DNA of 33,095 nucleotides, taken from assembly GCA_029781135.1 (NCBI GenBank), contig JAKOXH010000008.1:1-33095 (forward strand), written 5' to 3'. A program made the position numbers and the translations under genes. How positions within the stretch are numbered: position 1 is the first letter of the stretch; each line of letters opens with the position of its first letter. Positions 1-6,933 of this stretch are shown here, piece by piece. Source of the DNA: Planctomycetota bacterium (GTDB lineage Bacteria > Planctomycetota > Planctomycetia > Pirellulales > Lacipirellulaceae). The notes beneath the pieces are model-generated. The model worked only from the letters and a program-made list of their open reading frames with translations. It did not search any database and had not been told where the DNA came from.

Positions 1-198
1 CGACGGGTTGTCGGCCAGATGGGCCGCCAGGCCGCGGTAGTCGGTCTTCAAGAAGTTCTTCAGCACCAGGCAAGCGAAGAGCTGATGCTGCGTGAACTTC
101 TTGGGACTATAGCGATGGGCGTACTCCGGCAACGCTCGTCGCGCCGTCGCCAACGCCGCCACCGTCACCGCCCGAGGAGATTTACTCGTCCGCGCCAT
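1..198 (-). CDS. Transposase, N-terminal part (runs off left edge)
   Basis: An open frame starts at the ATG complementary to 196-198 and stays open for 66 codons to the left edge. The protein begins MARTSKSPRAV and contains SPKKFTQHQLFACLVLKNFL followed by KTDYRGLAAHLADNPS. I recognise this as the N-terminal region of a DDE transposase of the IS4/IS5 superfamily that is common in Planctomycetes. The catalytic DDE residues would lie outside the window, so neither activity nor exact IS family can be judged. No terminal inverted repeat could be identified in the 98 bp to the right of the start, although a directly repeated CCCCTTTTCTTCC tract lies at about 269-292. Confidence 0.75.
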   Translation of the reverse strand, partial: MARTSKSPRAVTVAALATARRALPEYAHRYSPKKFTQHQLFACLVLKNFLKTDYRGLAAHLADNPS

Positions 199-295
199 GA
201 CTGCTCTACGCAGCACCACGGTACGGATGTTTAGCTAGCACGCCGGGTTTTCTACAGAGCCAGAATGTCCCCTTTTCTTCCCCTTTTCTTCCCAG

Positions 296-712
296 CTATT
301 TTCCGCTAGTCAGTTCGAAGGTGGATTGTTGGAAGCCGGGAGTTACGGTGCATTTCAGCGTCGTTTGAGAATTGTAGCGCGCCGGCAGTAGCTCCTGCAC
401 GACGTCGATCGTGGGACTATCGGGAGTGTTGTACGTTTTGCGCTTGCCGACGACTTTGGGGGCGGAAATCCAAATGGTTTTCTCGCCCACCGGAACGACG
501 ACACTGAATTTCCCGGTTTCAATCGTGGCATCGGCCGAGGCGGTGCGACCGTCCGCGGGAACGAAGCGAATCAGACCCGATGCGAGTGGTTGGCCGTCGA
601 GCGTTACGGTGCCGGTGACGGAACCGTGCTTTGAATCGGTGGAGCAACCGAGAAGCAGCGCGGCGCATGTGGTCAGAAGGGCAAATGCAGAATGTGAAAG
701 CCGATTGGTCAT
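296..712 (-). CDS. Small lipoprotein with carboxypeptidase-regulatory-like (Ig-like) domain
   Basis: 138 residues. The N-terminus is a lipoprotein signal: a hydrophobic stretch (FALLTTCAALLLGC) ending in a lipobox with Cys at about residue 23. The rest starts GSVTGTVTLDGQPLASGLIRFVPADG, the beta-sandwich repeat of the carboxypeptidase regulatory-like domain often found in small planctomycete lipoproteins. It is probably anchored in a membrane facing the periplasm or outside. It lies downstream of the DUF1559 gene on the same strand, a pairing typical of Planctomycetes, but 227 bp with a long hairpin separate them, so co-transcription is uncertain. The function is unknown and no enzymatic motif is seen. 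Confidence 0.8.
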   Translation of the reverse strand: MTNRLSHSAFALLTTCAALLLGCSTDSKHGSVTGTVTLDGQPLASGLIRFVPADGRTASADATIETGKFSVVVPVGEKTIWISAPKVVGKRKTYNTPDSPTIDVVQELLPARYNSQTTLKCTVTPGFQQSTFELTSGK

Positions 713-825
713 ATCGTTTACAACCGCATCCTGCTCTTATCGGCGTGGCCTCGATGCAGCTAGACAGAAGTTTTGTTACACGCACCAAGTTTCGTTATCA
801 CGCGAATCGCTGTCAAGGAATCCTT

Positions 826-887
826 GAACAGGAGGAAACAGAGTGAACAGAAGATGTTCTCTCTGTTGCCTCTGTTTCCTCCTGTTC
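826..887. repeat. Long nested stem-loop between lipoprotein and DUF1559 genes
   Basis: Two 18-nt arms, 826-843 (GAACAGGAGGAAACAGAG) and 870-887 (CTCTGTTTCCTCCTGTTC), are perfect reverse complements around a 26-nt loop. The loop itself contains GAACA/TGTTC at 845-858. There is no U-tract on either strand, so it is not a classical terminator. It may be a repeat-family member or an RNA stability element. Confidence 0.8.
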
Positions 888-939
888 GAATGCCAGTTCC
901 CCGCGTACCGAAGTGCCACACGACTTTTGCCAACTTATC

Positions 940-1932
940 TTAGTTATCGCCGATGAGTTCAGCGCCGTTCATCGTGCCCAGTGCGCGCCACGTGGCCAAG
1001 GAAATATCGTTTTGCACGAACCGCAACGAACCGTCGCCCATGATTACGTTGACGCCGCCGGGATGCCGGCTGCGGGCCGACTTGTACGTGTATGCTGAAC
1101 CAACAGCGGTATAGGGCGGATTCTCGGGGTTTGGCCGCGGCGGCTGAAATGGCGAAACGTCGGTGCCGCTGTTCGGGGTGTTGATCGTCTGGTACATCGT
1201 GCAAGGCGTGTCGTCGTTCAACATGTCGCCGCGGATATCGAACTGCTCGTCGCTCGCCGCCATGATGATCTCCGAGAGCAACATGGTGTACGAGGTGCCA
1301 TCGGTGAAGTCCTTAAAACTCGTCTCTTTGCCGAGGTAAGGACTGACCAAATCCTTAAAACCGAACGGAGGCAGGCCATATTTCGCGGTCCAAGTCATAT
1401 CGGGAGGATTATAGGCGGGGCAGGGGGGCGGCTGATCGTTGCGGCAGAACGACTGCATCGCGATTTGGCCCCAGTTGATCACGTAATTGCCGCGTGCGCG
1501 CCAATAGGGGTCGCCTTTCCACAGTGCCCCTGGCCGGTCGCTGGCGCAGTAATATTCAGGTACTGGCTTGGCATACGCGCCCTTGGAGTCGTTTTGATAG
1601 GTGTTGGGCTCCTGCCAAAAACCCTTGGTTTGATCGTAGGCGGCGGCGTGCGATTGGTCTTCCATATAAGGCCAGGTATAGACCACCCACACGCGGCGCG
1701 GATTCGTACGACTGCCTTCCGGCAGGTAGTTTCGTGCCGCGTGGTAGTTTTGCATGGCCAGCCCCCACTGTTTCATCGTGTTCTGGCAACTGGCGCGGCG
1801 ACTCGCCTCGCGGGCCGCCTGGATCGCCGGCAGCAACAGCGCCACCAAAATGCCGATGATCGCGATTACGACGAGCAGCTCAACCAGCGTAAAGCCGCGA
1901 GCCGCTGAACCGGCTTTAGCTTGGAATTTCAT
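940..1932 (-). CDS. DUF1559 domain-containing protein with type II pseudopilin-like N-terminus
   Basis: 330 residues from the ATG at 1930-1932; the frame extends 29 codons further upstream, but that part does not look like the family. Residues 12-35 hold the prepilin methylation motif, [20 protein letters not shown], with Gly before Phe (cleavage/N-methylation site) and Glu at +5. The helix continues into [25 protein letters not shown], the start of DUF1559. The C-terminus has [21 protein letters not shown], the H-X-DG block typical of DUF1559. Planctomycetes carry dozens to hundreds of these pseudopilin-like surface or periplasmic proteins; their role is not settled. No ATPase or other secretion gene is adjacent. 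Confidence 0.93.
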   Translation of the reverse strand: MKFQAKAGSAARGFTLVELLVVIAIIGILVALLLPAIQAAREASRRASCQNTMKQWGLAMQNYHAARNYLPEGSRTNPRRVWVVYTWPYMEDQSHAAAYDQTKGFWQEPNTYQNDSKGAYAKPVPEYYCASDRPGALWKGDPYWRARGNYVINWGQIAMQSFCRNDQPPPCPAYNPPDMTWTAKYGLPPFGFKDLVSPYLGKETSFKDFTDGTSYTMLLSEIIMAASDEQFDIRGDMLNDDTPCTMYQTINTPNSGTDVSPFQPPRPNPENPPYTAVGSAYTYKSARSRHPGGVNVIMGDGSLRFVQNDISLATWRALGTMNGAELIGDN

Positions 1933-2058
1933 AGGTGGATCAGCCCGAGAGAAGAGTGCATACGCATTGCGGCGGACGAAAAGCACAAACGGTTTAGAAG
2001 TGTAAAACAGATCAGGCAAAGTGGCGTTCGCAACATCATGCTGGCTGCGCGATCGACG

Positions 2059-3168
2059 TTAACTCACCTTGCGCAGCTTCGAAATCCGGCCCGTGGCGAC
2101 CCATTCGCACACGAAGATGTTGCCGGCGGCATCGAAGCAGGCGTCGTGGGGATGGAGGAATTTGCCCGGCGGACAATCTTCGGGGTGCTGCCGCGGCTTC
2201 ATCGGCGGCGCCATCACGGTCTTGCGCCACGCTTCATCATCGCCGAATTGGGCGACGACTTTGTTTTTGCCGTCGAGCAGCGTGATGCGGGCCTGCAAAT
2301 CAGGGACAAGCATCAGTTCGCCGCGGGTATCGACGTTGGCGGGGAGCAGAAAACCATCGAGCGTTTCCTTGTGCTTGCCTTCGAGTGTGAACCATTGCAG
2401 GCGGCCGTTCACGCGGTCGGCGACGACTACGCACGCCTCGCGGTTGGGCCGCGCGTCGATCCACACGCCGTGGGGCGTATCGAGTTGACCTGGTTCCTTG
2501 CCGGGGCCGGGTTTGCCAAACGTCGATTTGTAGTTCGCGTCGTTATCGTACATGTGAATCACGTACGCGCCGTAGCCATCGGCCACGTAGAAGCCGGTGC
2601 CTTGGGGGCAAAACGCGATGTTCGTGGGATGGAACCGGTTGCGGCCCCATTCTTTGTTGGGCTGCGTGTCTTCGCCTTTGGCATAGAGGCCGCAGTCCAT
2701 CGGAGCGCGCCGCACCCAAACTGTATCGCCCGTGAGCGTGAGCTTGGCGAATTTCTTGAGGCGCTGGTAGCCGGTGACGTAGAGAAACTCCTCGTTGCCT
2801 TCGGCATGGACTTCGAGGCCGTGGCCGCCGCCTTGAAATTCCTTGCCGAACGAGCGGACGTATTTGCCCTCGGGATCGAAGACGAAGATCGCGGGGTGGT
2901 CGGGCTTGTCTTCGTGGCCCTCGTGAATTACGTACAGGTTGCCGGCCTTGTCGAAGGCGACATCGTGCGTGGTTTGCCAGGTGAACTTATCGGGCAGTTG
3001 CGGCCAGTTGTGCTGGACTTCGTATTTGTGATCGCCTTCGCCGAGGATGACCGGCGAATCGGTCTTCTTGGCGGCATGGACCGCGGGCACGCCGCGGATG
3101 GTGGTGATGCCGGCGGCCGCACCGGCCGCCCATTGAATAAACTCTCGCCGACGAATCGAAGAGGACAT
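2059..3168 (-). CDS. Tat-exported NHL-repeat / 6-bladed beta-propeller protein
   Basis: 369 residues with a strong Shine-Dalgarno (AGGAG, 6 nt upstream of the ATG). The N-terminus MSSSIRRREFIQWAAGAAAG is a twin-arginine signal (RRREF) followed by an Ala-rich helix and a likely cleavage near VHA-AKK. The mature part has repeated NHL-type blades: VAFDKAGNLYVIHEG, FDPEGKYVRSFGKEF, TNIAFCPQGTGFYVADGYG, LDTPHGVWIDARPN and PHDACFDAAGNIFVCEW. This matches the peptidyl-alpha-hydroxyglycine lyase-like propellers annotated as 6-bladed beta-propeller or peptidylglycine monooxygenase-like in Planctomycetes. Whether it has lyase activity cannot be told from sequence. The next gene upstream is 355 bp away, so it is probably transcribed alone. 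Confidence 0.88.
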   Translation of the reverse strand: MSSSIRRREFIQWAAGAAAGITTIRGVPAVHAAKKTDSPVILGEGDHKYEVQHNWPQLPDKFTWQTTHDVAFDKAGNLYVIHEGHEDKPDHPAIFVFDPEGKYVRSFGKEFQGGGHGLEVHAEGNEEFLYVTGYQRLKKFAKLTLTGDTVWVRRAPMDCGLYAKGEDTQPNKEWGRNRFHPTNIAFCPQGTGFYVADGYGAYVIHMYDNDANYKSTFGKPGPGKEPGQLDTPHGVWIDARPNREACVVVADRVNGRLQWFTLEGKHKETLDGFLLPANVDTRGELMLVPDLQARITLLDGKNKVVAQFGDDEAWRKTVMAPPMKPRQHPEDCPPGKFLHPHDACFDAAGNIFVCEWVATGRISKLRKVS

Positions 3169-3227
3169 GCGAATCTCCTGAGTTGGAGGACCGGAATCTG
3201 CTGGTGGTTTTAGAAGACTGATTTTAG

Positions 3228-3299
3228 GGGTGCCATGCTCTCGCGAAACAGGGACATGCCCACACTCGCGGTAAAACGTAAGTGTTTCGCGTGAGCATG
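3228..3299. repeat. Cloverleaf palindromic repeat, copy A
   Basis: Arms 3234-3250 (CATGCTCTCGCGAAACA) and 3283-3299 (TGTTTCGCGTGAGCATG) pair at 16 of 17 positions. The same arms recur at 17078-17143. The element begins GGGGTGCCATG, like copy B. Confidence 0.85.
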
Positions 3300-3307
3300 C
3301 AGGCGTA

Positions 3308-3448
3308 GGGTGCCACTGCTAGCTTGTCCAGCAGTGCGATTGCCGACCAATGGCTTGCGGCCGGAACCCGGCACTCAGCCGGGAACAGGGTACAAACCAC
3401 AAGCTGAACGCCGGCCGAAACACTGCTAACGAGTTAGCAGTGGCACCC
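3308..3448. repeat. MITE-like element with 13-bp perfect terminal inverted repeats, copy A
   Basis: 141 bp bounded by GGGTGCCACTGCT (3308-3320) and AGCAGTGGCACCC (3436-3448), exact reverse complements. An internal 10-bp hairpin CACTGCTAAC/GTTAGCAGTG sits at 3421-3442. Internal words TCCAGCAGTGCGATTGCCG and CCACAAGCTGAAC recur, reverse-complemented, in the copy at 22741-22861. It carries no coding capacity, so any mobility would need a transposase elsewhere. Confidence 0.85.
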
Positions 3449-3523
3449 GGCGGAAATTAGCGTACCTTAGCGGTTCGCGAAATGACAGAGATGACTGAAA
3501 AATCGCGCGCGAAAAGTGGCGAG

Positions 3524-4834
3524 CTACTTTTTCTCGCCAGCCGGCTTCGCGGCGGCTTTTTCAGCGGCTGCCTTATCTGCTGCCGCCTTTTTGTCCGCCG
3601 CGGCCTTCTCGGCAGCTGCTTTTTCTTTAGCCGCTTTCTCGGCGGCAGCTTTTTCCTTGGCAGCCTTTTCGGCGGCGGCCTTGTCCGCTGCCGCTTTTTG
3701 CTCGACGGTTGGGCCACCGCCCGCGGCTGCTTCCGCTTCCTTCAGTTGCTTCTCGAGATCGGCCACACGGGCATTGACGCCTTCCGCGTTTTTCTTGGCC
3801 GATTCAAGTGCCTGCTGAGCCTTGGTTTCTTCCGCCTTGGCCTCGTCCGCCTGCTTCTTGGCTCCTTCCAGCTCCTTCGTCAGCCGCATCTTCATCACGA
3901 CCGGGTGATTGTAGCCCAGGTTGACCATGAGACCGGGAATGTCTTTTTCCAGCGCCATGGCCGGGTCGTACGAGGCCTTCGTCTGCCACAGGTAAAGGCG
4001 CTGTAGGTGCTTCAAATCTTTGACGCTCGGGAGGCCGGCGTCGGTGATTCCAGTGCCGTACAAGTTCAAGTATTGGAGATTCGCCAAGCACTTGATGTGT
4101 GCGAGACCAGCATCGGTGACGGTTGAGCGTTCGAGGTGGAGTTCGGCCAGGTTCTTCAGGCCTTCGAGCGGCGCAAGGCCGGCAGCGGTCGGTTTAGCGC
4201 CAGCCAAGTTGAGCGCGTAACACTGCTCGGCCACGCCGGCGAGGAGTGCGACCTCGGCATCGCCGGCCGGTTCGCCGCGGTGAGCGAATGAAACAGTCAG
4301 CAGTGCGCTATCGCCGAAGAGCGGCATCACTTGTGCGCCTGCGGCCGTGAGTTTGTCGATGGCTTCTTTCGGTGCCGGGGCAACCTTGGGCAACGGGACT
4401 TCGGCCGGCTTCTCCGCTTTCTTCGGCGTTTCTGGTTTGGCGGGGGCAGGGGCAGGAGTCGCCGCGATCGCCAGTACGGCGCCTTCCTTAATCCAGCGCG
4501 CGATCAAATCGATTTTTTCCTTGGCGAGTGGATCGGCGCCTTTCGGCATGTGCTTCTTGTCGTCCTTGGGAAGCACGAGCCGCTTGCACAATTCGCTTTC
4601 TCCCGGCTTGCCGGCGACGAGCAGGCCTTTGTCGGCATCCCATTTTTCCTTGAGCGCGGCCGCCGTATGCAAGCGCAGCTTGCCGGCCGCCTTTTCGGCA
4701 CCGTGACACTTGCCGCAGTTTTCCACCAAGATCGGCAGCACCTGCTTTTCAAAGTTGACTTTGTCCTCGGCTAGAACGAGTTTCCCGCCGACCAACAAGA
4801 CGACCAACGCCAACACCGATAACCGCTTCAACAT
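3524..4834 (-). CDS. Planctomycete c-type cytochrome / leucine-rich-repeat protein with Ala-Lys-rich tail
   Basis: 436 residues. A signal peptide (MLKRLSVLALVVLLVGGKLVLA) is followed by a cytochrome c domain of the PSCyt1 kind: heme-binding C40-G-K-C43-H44, a likely Met ligand in HMPKG (M96) and the closing helix ARWIKEGA (about 112-119). A Pro/Ala/Lys linker (122-155) leads to leucine-rich repeats at about 205-290 (LKNLAELHLERS, TDAGLAHIKCLANLQYLNLYGTGITDAG). Then come a coiled coil (about 312-370) and a 50-residue tail made of AAAEKAAKEK/AADK repeats, like TolA or histone-H1 tails. Heme attachment implies export to the periplasm. The partner and redox role are unknown. The tail might span the periplasm or bind acidic polymers; that is inference. 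Confidence 0.88.
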   Translation of the reverse strand: MLKRLSVLALVVLLVGGKLVLAEDKVNFEKQVLPILVENCGKCHGAEKAAGKLRLHTAAALKEKWDADKGLLVAGKPGESELCKRLVLPKDDKKHMPKGADPLAKEKIDLIARWIKEGAVLAIAATPAPAPAKPETPKKAEKPAEVPLPKVAPAPKEAIDKLTAAGAQVMPLFGDSALLTVSFAHRGEPAGDAEVALLAGVAEQCYALNLAGAKPTAAGLAPLEGLKNLAELHLERSTVTDAGLAHIKCLANLQYLNLYGTGITDAGLPSVKDLKHLQRLYLWQTKASYDPAMALEKDIPGLMVNLGYNHPVVMKMRLTKELEGAKKQADEAKAEETKAQQALESAKKNAEGVNARVADLEKQLKEAEAAAGGGPTVEQKAAADKAAAEKAAKEKAAAEKAAKEKAAAEKAAADKKAAADKAAAEKAAAKPAGEKK

Positions 4835-5168
4835 GGTAAACTCGCCTCACATCGCACTATGGAAATCGCCGGGCGCCACTGCTGGCTTGCCCAACAGTAT
4901 GGCACTTGTACCGGTTTCACTGCTGGACCGGCCAGCCGTGGCACACGTTAGCAATCCGAACCTCGATGACCGCTGGACCCCCATTCTAATTGATCCACAG
5001 GGCGTTCGCAGCAAGTTTTCCAGAGCCGCGAAAATTTGGCGAAAAAGCGCGGCCGCGGTTATTGCCCGCGAGTTCTACGGTTATTCCCCGGCGCGCGCGG
5101 GTGCCCTAAACTGAGGGAACAGAGCCACTTCTCTTCCCAGCTTCATTCCTTGGATTACGCGCCGTTCA
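4835..5168. other. Divergent spacer with a degenerate MITE-like half element
   Basis: 334 bp between the minus-strand cytochrome gene and the plus-strand CDF gene, so promoters for both should lie here, but I could not pick convincing -35/-10 pairs. Positions 4871-4905 (GGCGCCACTGCTGGCTTGCC, then CAGTATGGCAC) match the end of the element at 3308-3448. No gene is seen. Confidence 0.6.
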
Positions 5169-6086
5169 GTGTCTGACGACCATTTGCACGTTGACGAGGC
5201 CATGAGCGATCGCCGGTTGGTGTTTTCGCTGCTGCTCAACTTTCTCCTGACGTGCGTCGAAGTGGTGGCCGGGCTTTTTGCGGGCAGCCTCGCGCTACTG
5301 GCTGATGCGCTCCATAACTTCAGCGATTGTGGCACGTTTGTGATCGCCCTGGTGGCCCGCCGGGTCGGCCGGCTGCCCTCAGACCATCGGCGAACGTTTG
5401 GGTATCGCCGGGCGGAGATCATCGGGGCGCTCATCAACCTCACCATTCTGACGGTGACGAGCCTGTATCTCATCTATGAAGCGATTTCGCGGTTGTTCAC
5501 ACAGCACCCGATTGATGGCCGCGTGGTAATCTACGCGGCGGCGGTGGCGTTCGTCGTGAACGTGGCCACCGCGGCATTGTTGCATGCCATCTCGCGGCGG
5601 AACATGAACGTGCGGGCGGCCTACTTGCACAACCTGGGCGATTCGCTGTCGTCGCTGGGCGTGATCGTGGCCGGGGCGGCGATCGTGTGGTTTGGAATCA
5701 TGTGGATCGACTCGGTCGTGACCCTGGTTGTCTCCGCCTACATTTTGCGGCAGGGTTTCCCCGATATGAAACGCTCGATCCACATTCTCATGGAAGGCGC
5801 CCCGGCGGATGTTGACACCCAGGCGCTCGTCGCCGAGTTGCAGGCGGTGGACGGCGTCGTGGAGATCCATCACGTCCACCTTTGGGAACTCGGTGAAGAT
5901 GATCGCGCGCTCGAGGCGCATGTCGTGGTTCAGGCCGTGGATCATGAGCAGTGGGCCGCAATCAAGCGGGAGTTGAAGTCGCGGTTGGAATCACAATTCC
6001 ACATTCACCACTCGACGCTCGAATTGGAAGGAGCCGAAGAAGCGGCATGCAGCGAGTGCGCGTCGGGGGCACATCATCACTGCTAG
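5169..6086 (+). CDS. Cation diffusion facilitator (CzcD/ZnT-type) heavy-metal exporter
   Basis: 305 residues from a GTG start at 5169; an ATG at 5202 is the alternative start. I favour GTG because it keeps the His/Asp segment DDHLHVDE, a usual metal-gathering N-terminus. There are six predicted membrane helices. Helix 2 has LLADALHNFSDCG and helix 5 has YLHNLGDSLSSLG, the H/D-x3-D pairs that make the transport metal site. The cytoplasmic C-terminal domain (about 205-290) has VDGVVEIHHVHLWEL and HIHHSTLELE, the dimeric ferredoxin-like metal-sensing fold. The tail CSECASGAHHHC adds three Cys and three His. It probably exports Zn2+/Cd2+/Co2+ by proton antiport. No metal regulator gene is adjacent. 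Confidence 0.93.
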   Translation: MSDDHLHVDEAMSDRRLVFSLLLNFLLTCVEVVAGLFAGSLALLADALHNFSDCGTFVIALVARRVGRLPSDHRRTFGYRRAEIIGALINLTILTVTSLYLIYEAISRLFTQHPIDGRVVIYAAAVAFVVNVATAALLHAISRRNMNVRAAYLHNLGDSLSSLGVIVAGAAIVWFGIMWIDSVVTLVVSAYILRQGFPDMKRSIHILMEGAPADVDTQALVAELQAVDGVVEIHHVHLWELGEDDRALEAHVVVQAVDHEQWAAIKRELKSRLESQFHIHHSTLELEGAEEAACSECASGAHHHC

Positions 6087-6342
6087 CAGTAATTCCCTCT
6101 GAGCCTGTGCGGCAATTTGGCTATGGGAGGCCTCTCTGAGGCCGACGATGTGTCGCATTGGACTCCATAATCGGCGTCGGAGACGCCTCTCCGCAGCTTT
6201 CATATTGTGATATCCAAGCACTGAGGCAGGCGAGCCGCTGCCACGCAAGAACGGGCAGAATGTTCAAGTTTGCCGGTTGTATTGGCCGATTCGATAGAAG
6301 AGACGCGGCGTTCTGCGCAGACGCGAACAAACAAGGTGCGGT
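6087..6342. repeat. Spacer with GAGGC(C)-type inverted repeats
   Basis: Positions about 6122-6200 contain TGGGAGGCCTCTCTGAGGCC and, 35 bp on, ATCGGCGTCGGAGACGCCTC, short hairpins of the same style as those at 11725-11817. They do not read as a gene. Confidence 0.5.
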
Positions 6343-6903
6343 ATGGCATCCGACGAAGACATGACGGCCACGCTCAATCGCTTGGCCGGTGGAGTGGTCA
6401 ACGCAATTCTCGGCGCGCTCATTCTGTGGGTTGGTCAAACCACGTTTCGCCATGCGGGCATTTTGGCAGGGGTCGATGAGAAGCTGAATAACGTGCAGCA
6501 GCAATTCGAGGCAGTCGACAAACGGCAAGAAAGCCTGAAGAAGTGGCTCGAAAATGTCGTGAGCGATATGAAGGACGCAAACCGCGCCCAGTTCACGGCC
6601 AAGGATGGCGACAAACTCGTCGCGCAAGTGCGCCAAGCCGAGCAGTTCACGGCCGATTTGGAACGTCGATTCGCGGAGCGCATTGCCGGCCTGGAATTGA
6701 AGCTGGCCACGTTGGATGCACAGCATCAAGATTCGCAGCAGGTGACGGCCCTGAAGTTGGAACTGGCCCAATTACGGAGCGATCTGGCCCGTGCCACCAC
6801 CGTGCCGGAAGCTCAGTACCAACAGGTTCAACAATATCAAGCCAACGATCGGTTCGCGCGCGGTACGCCCGTGTTCTTGCCGCCAGTGGAAAGCAGACGT
6901 TAG
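6343..6903 (+). CDS. Membrane-anchored coiled-coil protein of unknown function
   Basis: 186 residues; AAGGTG lies 5 nt upstream of the ATG. Residues about 14-35 (GGVVNAILGALILWVGQTTF) form one membrane helix. Residues about 44-150 are charged, heptad-like and contain almost no Gly or Pro: two coiled-coil blocks, LNNVQQQFEAVDKRQESLKK and LERRFAERIAGLELKLATLD. A Gln-rich tail (QYQQVQQYQ) follows. No catalytic motif or known domain was recognised. It converges on the secretin-N-domain gene, whose stop codon is only about 30 bp from its own. Confidence 0.75.
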   Translation: MASDEDMTATLNRLAGGVVNAILGALILWVGQTTFRHAGILAGVDEKLNNVQQQFEAVDKRQESLKKWLENVVSDMKDANRAQFTAKDGDKLVAQVRQAEQFTADLERRFAERIAGLELKLATLDAQHQDSQQVTALKLELAQLRSDLARATTVPEAQYQQVQQYQANDRFARGTPVFLPPVESRR

Positions 6904-6933
6904 AACGTCTCGCGGAAAGCTGGCCGTAGTTTT

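Larger units (their letters stand above)
3169..3523. other. Gene-free spacer filled with two palindromic repeat elements
   Basis: No credible gene. It holds a cloverleaf-type palindrome (3228-3299) and directly beside it a MITE-like element (3308-3448). The remaining 3449-3523 is plain spacer at the end of the cytochrome gene. Confidence 0.8.

Noticed and set aside
1921..3213. 430-codon plus-strand open frame
   Set aside because: It is antisense to the Tat-signal NHL propeller gene, which has a strong ribosome site and clear repeats; the plus frame shows no domain and arises from GC-rich codon bias.
3524..3720. Tandem DNA repeat in the cytochrome gene tail
   Set aside because: The nucleotide similarity follows from the Ala-Lys-Glu coding repeats; it is protein low complexity, not a separate DNA element.
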